A DNA stretch of 64,000 nt from Symbiotaphrina buchneri (GCA_001599915.1 BCIG01000008.1:62001-126000); one strand, 5' to 3'. Positions 52,463 to 64,000 are shown, counted from the stretch's first letter. Numbers and translations are program-made. The notes: a model not told the origin generated them from the letters alone.

Positions 52463-53073
52463 AGCTGTGGTGTTGTTACCAACCACAAATGGTGAACCGC
52501 ACCGCCGAGCTTACAAACGTGAAACAAAACCCGATACAAACAGTTATGGGATCTTTTTTCTCAAGAATCATGTTGTAGTTCCTTGGGTCACAAAGACTGT
52601 CAATTTTTAACATACAGTAATATGGAAAAATCAAAGCTGATCATGAATGGAATCTTGCAAGGTAATCCTCATCATTTTCGTATAAATGAGAATCTCCAAC
52701 ACGTTTGGCTAAATAATAGACTTCTAGGCCGTGGAGCGCTCAGTACTGAGGTAGTGGCACTCTGTATCTCGGTCATAGATTCTCCAATCTCCGCTACATT
52801 AATACATCCAAAAGCCACCCACGTGACGGGAATCATCAGCTGGTCAAGTGAGGCTGAATCCCCCGCTCCACTGCCGATGGCTCTCATCCATTCCAACGAG
52901 TCCAGAACTTGCGGTCTCAGATGATTTGTTGCTCTACAATCTCTCCAGTGCACTAGTGGTTCACGGCTTTGTTGACCCACGCTACCCCGTTCATGAAGCT
53001 TGCGATACGCAGCCATATCCTTAGCCTTTCCTTTAACCTGCAGAGGGCAGCTTAACGGCACCAGCGGTAGCTC

Positions 53074-55173
53074 ATGGATTATACTCCCCTAGATTCAGAG
53101 AAGAGTGAGATACGGGTCCTGAGAATCCTTCCAAAGCAAACAGGAGCGGGTGCAGTGCCTGTTATCCGGTGCGAGCTGAAGGTAGTCTCTCTTCTCGACA
53201 AAACCGAGCGGTTCCTGGAAGCGGAGCGCGAGCTAGAGGAACAAGGTGGCAATACCAGACTTATTGTTCTAGGCTGCATCGCTGCCCGTGAAGCCGCTCG
53301 CGCCGCCGGTCTTCCGGTGGTTGGTCGTTTCAACTGGGGCGACTACACAGCCTTGTCGTATACATGGGGCGAAGAGACCGAGCAGGAGGAACTTATTCTA
53401 CACGGAAAGGTCAAAACTGTCAGGAGGAATCTTTGCTCGGCACTCCGCTGCCTTCGAGACAATATCTCTGATTTTGGAAGAGGCCTGTATGTCTGGGTCG
53501 ATGCGCTCTGTATCAATCAGGATGATCTGCAGGAGAAGAGCACGCAGATCATGCTCATGGGAGACCTCTATCAAGAAGCCCTCATGACATATTCTTTCCT
53601 CGCCGGAATCGACGCCGATGCTCTTATGATTAAGGACTTCATCGGCGTTTTGGCCCAGCACAGCGAGAAGGACGTGCGCGGCACATATGAGTTCCTGTCC
53701 AGCCTGTCTCCCAAGACATCACGCCAGAATGCGGAGAAGTGGGTGGCCCTCAGTAGATTCGCCATGCACCCATACTGGAGTCGCCTCTGGATCGTGCAAG
53801 AAATGATCCTGAGTTATCCGGTGACTGATATCCTGATCGGCGACTCTCTTATAACCATTCAAGATTTCCACAAAGCCTTAACCGTATCAGCGAAGTGCCC
53901 ATACTTGTGGATGGAAACAATCGAGGAGTCTTACACCCAGCTTGGCTCGCCGCTGCCAATGACCGTATTCGGGCCTTCCTGGGACTGGATCCTGGACGTA
54001 AAGGCAACGTCAAACAGGCTCCATTCCTCAGCCACGGCGGAACTCCGCGAAGCAAACCTGTCGCACATCCTCAACCTCAGCCGGAGGTCTTTCCAAGGTG
54101 AAATCAAGGACAAGGTCTACGCCATCATGGGCCTTGTCACCGAGAATGTCGCGCACCGGATCAAGCCCGACTACCAGCTATCTCTGGAGACGATACTGAC
54201 GCAGTTCACCAAGGCTACGATCCAGGGATTCCGTTCACTCGAGATCCTGCGGCTGTCGGGGAACACGAACTCGCTCCAACATTCTCAGGAGGCTACTTTG
54301 CCGTCCTGGGTTGTGGACTTCACGAATCATGAGTTCCAAGATGAATACTTGCAGCCCAAAGCATACCGGACCACGCAGGGCATGCCTGCGATATGTTTCT
54401 TCTCCGCAGACGACAAGATCCTCGCCTGCTTCGGCTTCATCATCGACACCGTAGACGGCGTCAGTTGTACGCGTGATGAGGTGAAGTTCCGCTCCGAAGA
54501 CTTCATCCAATCCAAGTACAGTGTCAGCCACTACGGCTCGGTTCGGAAGACCTCCGAGGCAGTTTGGATGACTTTAGTGGCCGGGCAAAGAGCTGACGGC
54601 TCGCCGGCACCACGTCGCTGGGGAAAGGTCTGGAAGAGCTTGACTGCCCGAAGAGGCGAACTTCAAGATCTGATGCTTCCTGTCGAGGGAAGTCAGGAAG
54701 CGTGGAAGTGGTGGAGAGATTTTCGGATCGAGAACAGACGTTTCCAAGTCCTTGGGCATAGCCTTGCGGACTGGATTTTAAACTGGGTTCGAGACCCGGA
54801 CGAAGAAGTTCAGCCTCCTGAAGACGATGGAGAAGACCCAGGAGATGAAGATGCAACCAGCCAGCTGCGAGAGGCTGAAGAGATGCTACTGCTTATCTCA
54901 GGGGAGATCAAGACACGGAGAGTCATCACCACGGCCAAAGGGCGCGTGGGTCTGGCAGTCAGGTCCGTCGAGCCGGGAGATGTCATTGCTCTCCTCTTCG
55001 GCTGCGATGCACCGCTGCTCCTTCGGTGGAAGGGAGAGCACTACCAGGTCATTGGTGACTGTTATGTGCATGGGGTGATGGATGGAGAGTTCTTTGAAGG
55101 ATTTGCAGGCTTGGACGCCGGCGAGATCTTTCAGGAGGTCGTGAATACGGTGCAGGAAATTACTTTATGTTGA
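53074..55173 (+). CDS. HET-domain (heterokaryon incompatibility) protein
   Basis: Single exon, 699 residues, cytosolic. The HET domain starts near residue 85 with YTALSYTWGEE. It continues with the core YVWVDALCINQDD, QIMLMGDLYQEA and RLWIVQEMIL, the usual three conserved blocks. The rest is a helical C-terminal part like that of HET-6-type proteins (VYAIMGLV, RFMVDF-like text, ending with GDVIALLFGCDAPLLLRWKG, which also closes many HET proteins). No NACHT or WD repeats. Such proteins can trigger cell death after fusion of unlike strains; most have no tested role. The gene is intact. Confidence 0.93.
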   Translation: MDYTPLDSEKSEIRVLRILPKQTGAGAVPVIRCELKVVSLLDKTERFLEAERELEEQGGNTRLIVLGCIAAREAARAAGLPVVGRFNWGDYTALSYTWGEETEQEELILHGKVKTVRRNLCSALRCLRDNISDFGRGLYVWVDALCINQDDLQEKSTQIMLMGDLYQEALMTYSFLAGIDADALMIKDFIGVLAQHSEKDVRGTYEFLSSLSPKTSRQNAEKWVALSRFAMHPYWSRLWIVQEMILSYPVTDILIGDSLITIQDFHKALTVSAKCPYLWMETIEESYTQLGSPLPMTVFGPSWDWILDVKATSNRLHSSATAELREANLSHILNLSRRSFQGEIKDKVYAIMGLVTENVAHRIKPDYQLSLETILTQFTKATIQGFRSLEILRLSGNTNSLQHSQEATLPSWVVDFTNHEFQDEYLQPKAYRTTQGMPAICFFSADDKILACFGFIIDTVDGVSCTRDEVKFRSEDFIQSKYSVSHYGSVRKTSEAVWMTLVAGQRADGSPAPRRWGKVWKSLTARRGELQDLMLPVEGSQEAWKWWRDFRIENRRFQVLGHSLADWILNWVRDPDEEVQPPEDDGEDPGDEDATSQLREAEEMLLLISGEIKTRRVITTAKGRVGLAVRSVEPGDVIALLFGCDAPLLLRWKGEHYQVIGDCYVHGVMDGEFFEGFAGLDAGEIFQEVVNTVQEITLC

Positions 55174-55768
55174 GAGTCCTGTCTCCTAAGAGACTCCTGC
55201 AGGTTATGGTGAGAAGCCTGCAAGAGGTTCTTTTCCTTTCTCACTTCCTACATCCATATTTCGTCTCAACGGCAGCTTCCTGGGTTCCATCGATCAGTTC
55301 AACTTGTCATCCGCACTTAAGTTTGATCTTGACCGCTGACGGAGCCCTGCCCATTGTCACCTGCGGAATAGTTATATTCTACCAGTATCAATGAGATTAT
55401 TCAGTCCAAAAGCGCAGCGATCAGCAGGTCCACAAGTGACTGAACAATGTGATCCAACGGAGATTGCATACCGGACCCTCTTCTATATACAAACATACCA
55501 CAACCTTCAAACCGCAATGGGCACAATCATCTCTTCCACATTTCTGTACAGATGCAGAGCCATCGACGTCCCTGACTTATATATAGGAGACGAATACACT
55601 GAATATTAAACAGAGCGGAGGCTATATATATATATGTGTGTCAGAATATGTTAGATACTATACAGAGTGGAGGATATGTTATATATATGTGAATATATAT
55701 ATATATATCCCAGATGTACGTCCCACCTCCCTCTCAAATCTCAACAACCTACCTATCTCTCCACCACA
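55174..55768. other. Convergent intergenic region with TA repeats
   Basis: 595 bp between gene ends. Contains (TA)n tracts at about 55622-55642 and 55682-55712, each preceded by ACAGAGYGGAGG, so a short local duplication. No gene. Confidence 0.5.
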
Positions 55769-58700
55769 TCAAGAATATTCATACAGCTCCCTAAATCTCG
55801 ATCTTGTCTCCAAGAGCGCTCTCGGGTTACCAATCTCCACCAGCCGTCCTGAATCCAGCAGTGCCACTCTATCATAGTCCATGATCGAGTCCAACTTGTG
55901 AGCGATGGCGATCACGGTCCAGTCGGCGAACCACTCATCAACAACAGCCTTCAGGACGGCACTGGTGGCGTCATCCAAGCTGCATTCAGAGGCGATCAGT
56001 CATTTATTCGCATATGTAAAGAACGCGGGAATTGATTACCTTGTAGTCGCCTCATCCAAGACAAGCACTTTCGACTTCCGTAGGATCAGGCTAAAGAGTT
56101 GTGCCTGGCCATGAGAGAAGAACTTATCATCAAGCTCTGCATCCAATCCGCCTCTGGCATGTATCACAGACCAGATCTGGGTCTTCTCGAGAACGCGCAC
56201 AAGGTCTTCGTCTGAAGCCTCCCCGTGCGGGTTGAGATTCAACCGCACCGTCCCCTCGAGGATGCAGGCCTCCTGTGGAACAGCGACGATTCGAGAACGG
56301 ACGAAATGGTGCGACAGCTGGGAGATGTTGATACCGTCGATCGTAATGGACCCCTCGTCGAAGTCCATCATGCAGAAGAGGCATGATACGAGAGAGCTCT
56401 TGCCACTGTAAAATATTAGGAAAGGGTCGGGTTTTGACTCGCGGGAAACCTGTCGTTGCTTACCTGCCCGTCCTGCCGCAGATGCCAATCTTCTCACCAG
56501 CCCTGATGGAAATTGAAATGTCACTGAGTACAGCACCTGTCGATCTTTGATTGTCTCTTGTTAGCTTCCTCGAAACGCATCAAGAGGCAGAAACAAGAAG
56601 TATAGAGCAGACTCACGGATATGAAGCAGTCAAATCACGAATTTCAATCCTGCCAGCAGTTGGCCATGGCCCTTCCGGCTCTTTCACTGTCGCTTCCAAG
56701 AAACCTTCCGGCTTGGTGTGCATGACGAAGTTCTTGATGCGTGCAACTGCTCCAATGGATATTTCAAGAGTCACCCAACATATCATCATTGCCTGCAGCG
56801 TCGCACTGAAACCCGCGATATTCACCAAGGCAATGGCCATATATCCCGGTCCGACCTGCTCCCGGAGCGTAGAAGTGATGGTGATTAGCATCACAGCCAT
56901 CACCGCAATGACCATGTTGACTGAGAAAATCAACCATCTCTGAAGGCAATATAGAAGATAATTTGGCCGCTGTGAATCATCCAGGATCTTCCAGTTCTTT
57001 TTCTCGAGCTCCTTTTCCCATTGAAATGCTCTGATGGTGGACAATCCGCTCAACGTCTCCATTACCTGGGAATACAAAGGCGCTTTATGTTCGATGTCGA
57101 GAAAACGCATTTGCCGGGACGTACGCAAGTAGAAATTCTGCAAGAGGTAGAAAACAACGAAAACGAAAGGAAAGGATATGGCAATGTATTTAGAGGCTAT
57201 TGTCATCATAATCGCTTGTGCGACACCGATAGCAACGGCTAAACAATCAGTTACTCGAGTCTCCACAATATGTTCATGGCTAAATACTTACAAAATGCCA
57301 CTCCTGTGGCTGACCCTGGAAGTTCCATATCGATGTGCTGCAGATCCTGACTAAACCTGTGATCCACTTAAACTATGGCTTCTTGGAAGACGCTCTCTAA
57401 GAATTGAACCTACCGGTTTATCGTCACGCCATTATCAACAGATGAGAAGAACGAAGTCGGCGCCCTAGAGACCAGTCAATCATAGCTCATAGCACAGATT
57501 GACGTCAGGTACCCTTACCTTGAGACGGTATTCACGAGAATGGAGTGAAAATACTGGCCAGATCGCGTGATCGTGACGATAAAAAGCTGCCTATTACCAT
57601 GTAAGTGGCACTTCGCGGAGGCTATCACTAGTCGAGACCTACCAGCAACCAAACATGAGTGCAACAACAGCCCCAACCGTCAGCGCTGCATACACTCCCA
57701 GCCATTTTCCCAAGTCAGTATTCGGTGCTCTCGCGTTTGCGTCTGCCCACCAGTTGAGCCATATATCTGTTACATCCTATTAGATCTCATTATGATACCG
57801 CGTCTGATAATCTTACTTGGGAATGTGTCGCAAAATCCGAAAATCGCCATGGAAATGATGAAGAGCGCCAGTGGTCTCCAACCCGCGGATTTGAAGTAAT
57901 ATTTATAGACGGTGGCATCACCAGTCCGGCGAGCGTGATCTGCTTGATTTTCCGCCTCCTGGAATACATCCTGAACCTGCTTGGGCACCGAGGCGGCCTC
58001 ATACTTTGGTATCTCCGTTTCTGCGGTCTTTTTTCGGCTTTTCATGACTGCCTCCAGTCCGCTGATAGATTTGATATCAGAATAGGAGCCTTTGTTCGCG
58101 ATTTTGCCGTTTCCATCAAGGATTACGATACAATCTGCATGTGCAGCGCGGCGTACTACATCACTTTAGCGTCGGTATTACAGAATGTGAACCGAATGGA
58201 TCATACCATCAGAAGATGCGAGTACCACCGTTATGTTAGCTTGTCGGAGTAATCCTTCTTGTCCAAGCAAGTTGTGGAAGACGGCATCCTCAGTCGAAGA
58301 GTCCAGACCAGTGAAGACATCATCGAGGACAAGGAACTCTTTGCCTGAGTATACAGCTCGGGCCATTGCCTTGAAAAGCAGTCAGCAGATGTAGTCCGAC
58401 AATCTCATATACAAAACTTACAACTCTTTGCTTCTGTCCTCCACTGAGTGAGATCCCTTTACTGCCCACGACCGTCTCGTCTCCTTGTGGCCATTGAAGA
58501 ATGTCCTGTTTCAATGCACATGTCTCCAGAACCGTCTGATACCAATGTTCATTAAAGTCGGTGAACCCAGTGATCAGGCTGCGAACTGTTTCGTTAGGCA
58601 GCCATGGCGTTTGCTCACAGTAGACTACTCCGCTGTAATTGGTAAAAATACTCCCTTCAAAATCAGAAAGTTCGCCGAGCAAACACTTCAGTAGGGTACT

Positions 58701-60940
58701 CTTTCCACATCCGACGGGCCCAAGCAACAGAGTAAGACCGCGTTCAATGTCCAAGCGGCTGATGTCGATGACTGGAGTCGAGGTTTCTGGCCACGCAAAC
58801 TTGCCGCGCAGAGAGACGATGACATTTTCTCCCATACTTTCTCCTCGCTGCTCATTGTACACCCCCAGTTCAATATCGTCATTGGAACAGCCAGAAGATG
58901 AGGACAAACGCTGACTGACTCCATGACCATCTATGGCACTGGACCGCTTGTCACGCTTCGCAGGAATGTTTAGATATTCTTGTATTCGCTTGAAAGAAGC
59001 CATAGATCCCGCACCATATGGTAGCAACTGGACAAACAGCGTAAGAGGTTTGTTGAGAAGCTGGAAAAGTGTTAGAGAGGTAAAGATTTTCGAAATGGTC
59101 ACGGTTTCGTTGTTTCTCGCTGCAAGACCAGCGAATGTCATCAAAGTCAAAAGCACACTGAGGATGGGGACAGAAGTGGCTGAACAATGTGAGCGGCGTC
59201 AATTACTTGCGGGGGTCGCATATCGCTCACATAATGATACGAGGCCCATCAGCAGAACTCGGTATCTTTGCGATACTTGGAGCTCGTGAATTCTTAACTT
59301 GTTGATAATAGAGAATGCAACATCATCCAGAGCGGAGAGCCTGAGCCATTTGATACTTCCTAATATCTTCGACGTGTTGGCAACGCGCTTCTGTGAAGCA
59401 GCTATCCAGGCTGCTTGCCCTTTCCCTATGGGGAGAGCCAAACCTATACTGCCCAAAGAGACAACTAGACCTCTCTGTCAGTCGACATCTTCGAAGAGAG
59501 GACAGCAAGGTCTTACCTATGGAGAAAGCAAGCGGGACCGCACAAGCAGCCCCAATTTGCCTTGCAAGTAAATATGTTGCCAGCCCTATCTCCAAAGGGG
59601 TCGCCCAAAGTTCGTGCAAATGGACGATTCCAATACTGATCGTTTCAATGTCAGTACTAACCAAGGTAAGAGCCGTTGATGGCTTCGCGTCTAGAGTATC
59701 CAGTAACAGCGTCTTTCTAAAGATACAAGGAATCAAGCCTCCTCTCATCATAACTGCAGCTCGATACATTTTATGTTCGTACTGCCCAGTGGAGACCTCA
59801 ATGACTGTCAGTGAAATCCAGGCAAATGGGAGAAGTATATATTCACCGCTATTCCCACATAGACAATGGCGTAAGCTCCTATCAGCCCATAGCCTACGTT
59901 GTTATATGGTTGAATGCTTGGTGAAGCGGCTAATTCAATAGCACGAGACACCAAAAAGGGCTGAGCGAAGCTGAAGCCTGTGACGCACAGTCTGGGGAAA
60001 GCAGCAGCTAAAACAGGTCCGGCATGCACACGGAGCCATGTCTTCGCCAATGCGTTCGGCGAAGTTTTGTTTGAGACTAGACATCAAATTTTTTCAGCAT
60101 AGCGATCTTGAACCGGCAGAATAATGCCCGACCTTTGTCCCAACCCTGTTGCAGCCTTGCTTGCAAGCCTTCAGAATACAACTCGTCATCCAATGGGAAA
60201 AGGTCTTTTAAAGATAGGACCTTGCTGTAACCACTCAAGAATAGTTTGCTCAGCCAAAAGAAAACCGAGCGGCTGAACGTGCCGCTTGTAGCCTCTTTCG
60301 AGTATTCTTTGTATGGTGGCATCAATATGCTTCTCTTTTCTGTCGACTCCAGAACCATCATGACACATCGTAGCGCCACAGTGCAGGTAAATAGCACAGG
60401 TATGACCATATCCTGTCCCAGTAGCCATAATGTTCGCGCGCGGGCCGAGTCGAACAGGACAGACAAGAAGAGATATATATCGAGGATGAAAGAAGGTCGA
60501 ATTGATCGCGTATGCTCATACCAAGACAAGACACAAAATCCGAGCGAAACGACAAAAGCTAGAGCAGCCGTCGGTATTGTTGCTTCCGTGTGGACTATTC
60601 TTGTTGGGGAGCCTGTCCAAAAAATGAGGAGAGCGAGTTGGAGACCGACCAGGCAGACAGCTGAGACCTGATCACTCATCAATTACAAGATAGTCATGAT
60701 TTCTTGAGGGAGCCGTACCAATTTGTACACTTGCAGTGGGCTGTTCACAACTTTGCTCCCAGCCTTTGTAAGCTGTGCAACTCGAAATGGCAGCACCAGG
60801 AGGAAGATGCATTGTAAGGGAATTGCCAGGATGCTTTCTTCGAAGAGCAGCGTGAAATCAAAGCCTCCTCTACATTGGCCAGCCCAGGGACCAAAGGACT
60901 GATCAATGGAAGGAGGACAAGCAGAGGTTAGGTGTTCCAT
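55769..60940 (-). CDS. ABCC (MRP-type) ABC transporter
   Basis: Full-length multidrug/conjugate exporter of about 1,450 residues in roughly ten or more exons, from ATG at 60940 to the stop at 55769. Order: N-terminal TMD0 helices, linker, TMD1, NBD1, TMD2, NBD2. NBD1 has Walker A GPVGCGKST, signature LSGGQKQRV and Walker B FLVLDDVFTGLD. NBD2 has Walker A GRTG-SGKSS split by an intron, signature FFSHGQAQLF, Walker B VLVLDEATTSLDD across an intron, and the switch AIAHKLD. In NBD2 the text after the signature reads LFSLILRKSKV where relatives have ARA before the ILRK, so three residues seem missing, and GQA replaces GQR/K. Such pumps often sit beside metabolite clusters. Function of NBD2 could be reduced. 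Confidence 0.88.
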
Positions 60941-61621
60941 CGTTCTTAACACCTCCTCGTCAGGAGGACGTAGGAAAGGAGGTAGCTAAGACAATAGGGG
61001 CAAAAGATTTGGCGCTGATTACTCGTACATAGCCAAGGATTGCGGCAAGAAAAGTTCCTTATATATCAACATCCAGTCGATGCGAAATGTTTCTTGTAAG
61101 AAAAGAGCGGCCGGTATATCGGTTTCTAGAATGGGGAAAGTTAGGGTGATAACAGGTGCGAAATCATTGTGGAGAAAGTTCAGGCAGCAGCGTCCCTAAG
61201 ACTTGGCCTTGGAAACTTCCAAAATTGGTAAGACGAGGTACCGAGCCAAGAGTCTACCTAGGTATGAAAGTCCCTTGAGTCACCGAGTCCTCATTAAGTA
61301 ACAACAACTCTAGGTTAACCCAGATTCTGAGACAGTGCTTGCTCTAGGCAGCATTGTTCGGGAAGCCGGGAAAACAGCAAACAAAGCGTGTCTTCCAGTG
61401 CCCTTCTCTGAGCTTGAGACACACGTCCACAGATGCAGTTATACGCGTATTAAATAATACAATTCACAATCACTCAAGCATGATGAGGTCCATTTTTATT
61501 TCGACATTCAAGCAAGGCTCGATGCGTCCCATAACACTCGAGCCCCAATCTCGGCCCAGCTTAGGACCTCTGCGCTAGCTCCATCACATAAAGCCGCCTT
61601 GAGCAGCACGAAAGGGAGCTC

Positions 61622-61834
61622 TTGGCAGGAAGGTCAAACTTCGGAAACAGCAAAAGAGATCATCACTCCCCTGGCTTCAGCTTTGAAGGGCTTGGCGCCA
61701 CTCGTACGGTCAAACTTATTGTGATCGCTGGTGTTTCGGTCATTGCGACGATGGAGACAATCTTCTGGGTGCAAGCCATCAAGGCAAGATTCTGGCCTTC
61801 AACGAAGGAACAGACGCCGCAGGAAGTTGAATAG
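61622..61834 (+). CDS. Possible exon of a small membrane protein
   Basis: An open frame with a clear membrane helix (TVKLIVIAGVSVIATMETIF), preceded by FSFEGLGATR and ended by a short charged tail, with a stop at 61832-61834. It has the look of small single-pass fungal proteins. No ATG lies in this frame at the left end, so an upstream exon is needed; the best candidate, with ATG at 61481, has no clean splice to it. Low confidence. Confidence 0.28.
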   Translation: MAGRSNFGNSKRDHHSPGFSFEGLGATRTVKLIVIAGVSVIATMETIFWVQAIKARFWPSTKEQTPQEVE

Positions 61835-62956
61835 GCAAGGAGCCGGCAGAAAAGACGCGCACAGGCATCTTCTATGCCAGAAGCACTGTGGCTGCGCCGG
61901 AGTATGGAGTTGATACGAACAAAGCTTGCACGATGGATGAAGGAGAGCGGGAGTTAGTCGGCATTGGTTGACATCATGATACCCTCTCTGCTCTTTTGTC
62001 TTCCCATGTACTCTAATTTGTATGACTCTGCTCATCATCAATTCACATCGTAATGAAGCCGTTGCATCAGTTCCACAGTTGCACTCATGCTGTCATCGTG
62101 ACCAAATGAAATCATTCGATCGACGCCTACAAAGCTCCTGGCCACAGCTCGGGAAGCAGGAACATCCAGCTTACCTCCTCTTCCACGACTGATAGACCAA
62201 GAATCGCATGAGGAATGTAGACAGTCTTCAGCATCATACAGTGAGGACACCTTGTGGTCTTCTTTACCTTCCGGGTTGATAAGCGGGAGCAGTTTAAGCT
62301 TAATTGGCTGGTCGTTTTTGCATCGCAAGCTTTCTGCGCTGAGAATTCAGCGAATCTGTCCGGGATTTTCCGGCTTTGCTTGGCGGGCCGCAGTGGGGCC
62401 AAGCCCTGCCGCACTTTCCTCGCTTGACCTAAAAGCCATCCACCCCCTGTTTCATACCAGCGAGCCCAGCTAGGCACCAACCTCTCTCCTGCTTCACAGC
62501 TTGTCCAACCGGGCACTCATCCATTCCTTCAACACTCCGTACGTGGCCTTATGTCGAGAAAATTCTCCATGGCCAGTCCGATCGAGTCCGCCGACCAACT
62601 TTGAGGCAGTAAATCCTTTCAAAAGGACTGGAGCTCCTCCCTTCTGTCGACCCCTTCGTTGAGTGCTTCGACGGACGATGAAGCTCACAGAGCTCAATTG
62701 GGTTCTCTCCGGATGTCTTTGTGGGCGTCAGGTGTTAGCGGGCGTTCATTCACCTTGAAACTCTTCTTCAACTGCCTCATTGGCAGCTAAGCTCTGCTTC
62801 CCGACTCTTCCTCGTATCTCCTCGCCGAGGCCCTGGGAGATGGCCGTGTCATCTCCCGCGAAGGCCCCCTCCCCAAGGGAAGGAGATAACTGGGGCGAGC
62901 CTCCGAGGCTACTCGGATGCCGCATATGGGGATGACAAGGGCAACCGGCGATCAAA

Positions 62957-63070
62957 TAATCCGGGAGGCTCTGGAACCAGAAAATCACCAATTTCCTAAG
63001 ACTGCAAAGGCTTGAAGCCTAGCCTTTCTAGGAAATCGGTGATCTTCTTGTTCCACAGTCTCCCGGATTA
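62957..63070. repeat. Fold-back (hairpin) element, 114 bp
   Basis: Two 42-bp arms (62957-62998 and 63029-63070) are reverse complements with five mismatches, around a 30-bp loop. The ends are TAATCCGGGAG and its complement, so the element is bounded by TA on both sides, as for Tc1/mariner-type MITEs. Confidence 0.8.
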
Positions 63071-63713
63071 GTCTGAACCGAGCTTATTCCTTCACGTAAA
63101 TCGACCGCACGTGGAGTGCTTCAGAGCCTGGTGTTGTCTTTGTTTCGTGCATATTCCGAAGGAGAAGAGGACAACGCTCGACCGAGTTAGCTGGTAGGAT
63201 ATCTTCGTTGGATACGATGTAACGACGGGATACTATAAGGTCTGGGAACCGGTGTCCTGGAAAAACACGAAGGAGCGCTCCATTGTGACCCCAACCACGT
63301 ACGTCGCAGTGACTGCAACGGCAAAGGAAGGGTCTGGATAAGGCAAATGTTGGTGGAGCTGAAGCAGGTGGACTTGGCAAGGGTGCCACATGGCTACTAG
63401 CTGATAACCAGTCAGCGATCGCGATTCGAAGATGCCATGTGGAATATCTGGGTCTTTTACCCAGCACCGCTGTCGCTGTTGAGGTACTACCTCCAGCGCT
63501 TGACGATCAGCGGGTCAAGGCATCATCTCTTCGTGTACGGGTCTACGTCACTATTGGACTATGCATGTTCTGGAAACAATATGCTTTGCTTTGCGGGCCA
63601 TCTGGGAGGGTCGTCATGGTGGTGGGGTACCGTGGATGGAGAAGCAAGCTCCTTTGTCTATCTATCCAAGCTACCCCACCCCATCCATGGCGTCCTCCGC
63701 TCCTCGAGTCGGC

Positions 63714-63879
63714 GGTCCTACCATGGTGTTGCTACCAATTGTTAAGCCCCTGGTTCGCCGGGGGTGATACGAGAGGCAACAACACCATGGTGGGCGCGGT
63801 CCTGCCATGGTGTTGCTACCAATTGTTAGGCCCCCGGTTCGCCGGGGGTTGATACGAGAGGCAACAACACCATGGCGGG
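63714..63879 (+). repeat. Tandem pair of 84-bp hairpin-forming units
   Basis: Two copies with period 84 bp. Each begins and ends with ACCATGGTGTTG-type sequence in opposite directions, and has a G/C-rich inner hairpin around GGTTCGCC. The units differ by a few C/T changes and one extra base. Confidence 0.85.
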
Positions 63880-64000
63880 TCCGTCGGTGTCGCACGAGGT
63901 CTTGGTTCTGCAACGGGCCTCGTTGAGGTTATTATCTCCGAGGTCTTTGTGTCACCCAAGAATATTGGTCTACTGCGTTGAACGTCCTGCACGTCTTCGC

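Larger units (their letters stand above)
51710..53073. other. Intergenic with minisatellite and hairpin
   Basis: 1.36 kb with no supported gene. Holds the promoter of the oxygenase at its left end, the 18-bp repeat array and a G/C-rich hairpin. A minus-strand open frame (52672-53061) has no recognisable domain and was not called. Confidence 0.4.
60941..64000. other. 3-kb region without a confident gene
   Basis: Promoter of the ABC gene at the left, then mixed sequence. Only a possible small exon (61622-61834), a fold-back element and a tandem hairpin repeat can be supported; see separate entries. Confidence 0.4.

Noticed and set aside
52672-53061. 129-residue minus-strand open frame upstream of the HET gene
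   Set aside because: No recognisable domain, no clear promoter, and it ends at the HET start. Left as non-coding.
45100-60940. A complete secondary-metabolite cluster
   Set aside because: No polyketide synthase, non-ribosomal peptide synthetase, terpene cyclase or DMATS gene lies in the window, so only a small accessory cluster can be claimed.
62127-62516. 129-residue minus-strand frame in the right-hand region
   Set aside because: Composition is not protein-like and no motif is seen; another frame on the opposite strand overlaps it.
1-64000. CRISPR arrays, rRNA genes or bacterial-type operons
   Set aside because: The gene structure is fungal; the only regular array is the 18-bp minisatellite, which has no spacers.

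Overview
The window reads as nuclear DNA of a filamentous ascomycete, most likely Eurotiales (Aspergillus/Penicillium type). Genes carry short introns of about 45-70 bp with GT-AG ends and CTAAC/CTGAC-like branch sites. The gene families are typical of that group: Zn2Cys6 regulators, MFS and YAT transporters, a HET-domain protein, an ABCC pump, ergosterol methyltransferase and non-haem iron oxygenases. One AT-rich block shows C-to-T and G-to-A mutation as left by RIP. There are no operons; intron-containing gene models below were joined by eye.

0-15 kb: an amino-acid permease, a Zn2Cys6 regulator, then a divergent pair made of a GH2 beta-mannosidase (now a pseudogene) and an MFS sugar transporter. 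Between them lies a tandem duplication of the shared promoter plus both gene starts. Its inner parts are mutated by RIP into 3 kb of AT-rich sequence, while its outer edges are almost clean. A secreted purple acid phosphatase follows.

15-20 kb: erg6 (sterol 24-C-methyltransferase) is divergent from a UPC2-like Zn2Cys6 regulator. That regulator is tail-to-tail with a bHLH factor carrying the SREBP-type tyrosine. This looks like a sterol enzyme with two candidate regulators.

20-32.6 kb: a gene-poor stretch with four small proteins. Two of them, 7 kb apart, share an unrecognised C-terminal motif around WRLPPAV. One of the others is a likely mitochondrial small protein.

32.6-45 kb: a 2OG-Fe(II)-type oxygenase, a hexose transporter with an internal deletion, an amidase pseudogene, a 558-bp TIR element with an 8-bp target duplication, a peroxidase relic and a large secreted protein of unknown function.

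45-61 kb: an accessory cluster of a monocarboxylate-type MFS carrier, an iron-type alcohol dehydrogenase and two 2OG-Fe(II) oxygenases, then a HET-domain protein and a full-length ABCC transporter. The last 3 kb hold no convincing gene but contain a fold-back element and a tandem hairpin repeat. The mix of RIP, decayed genes, HET and cluster genes suggests an accessory, perhaps subtelomeric, segment; that is inference.
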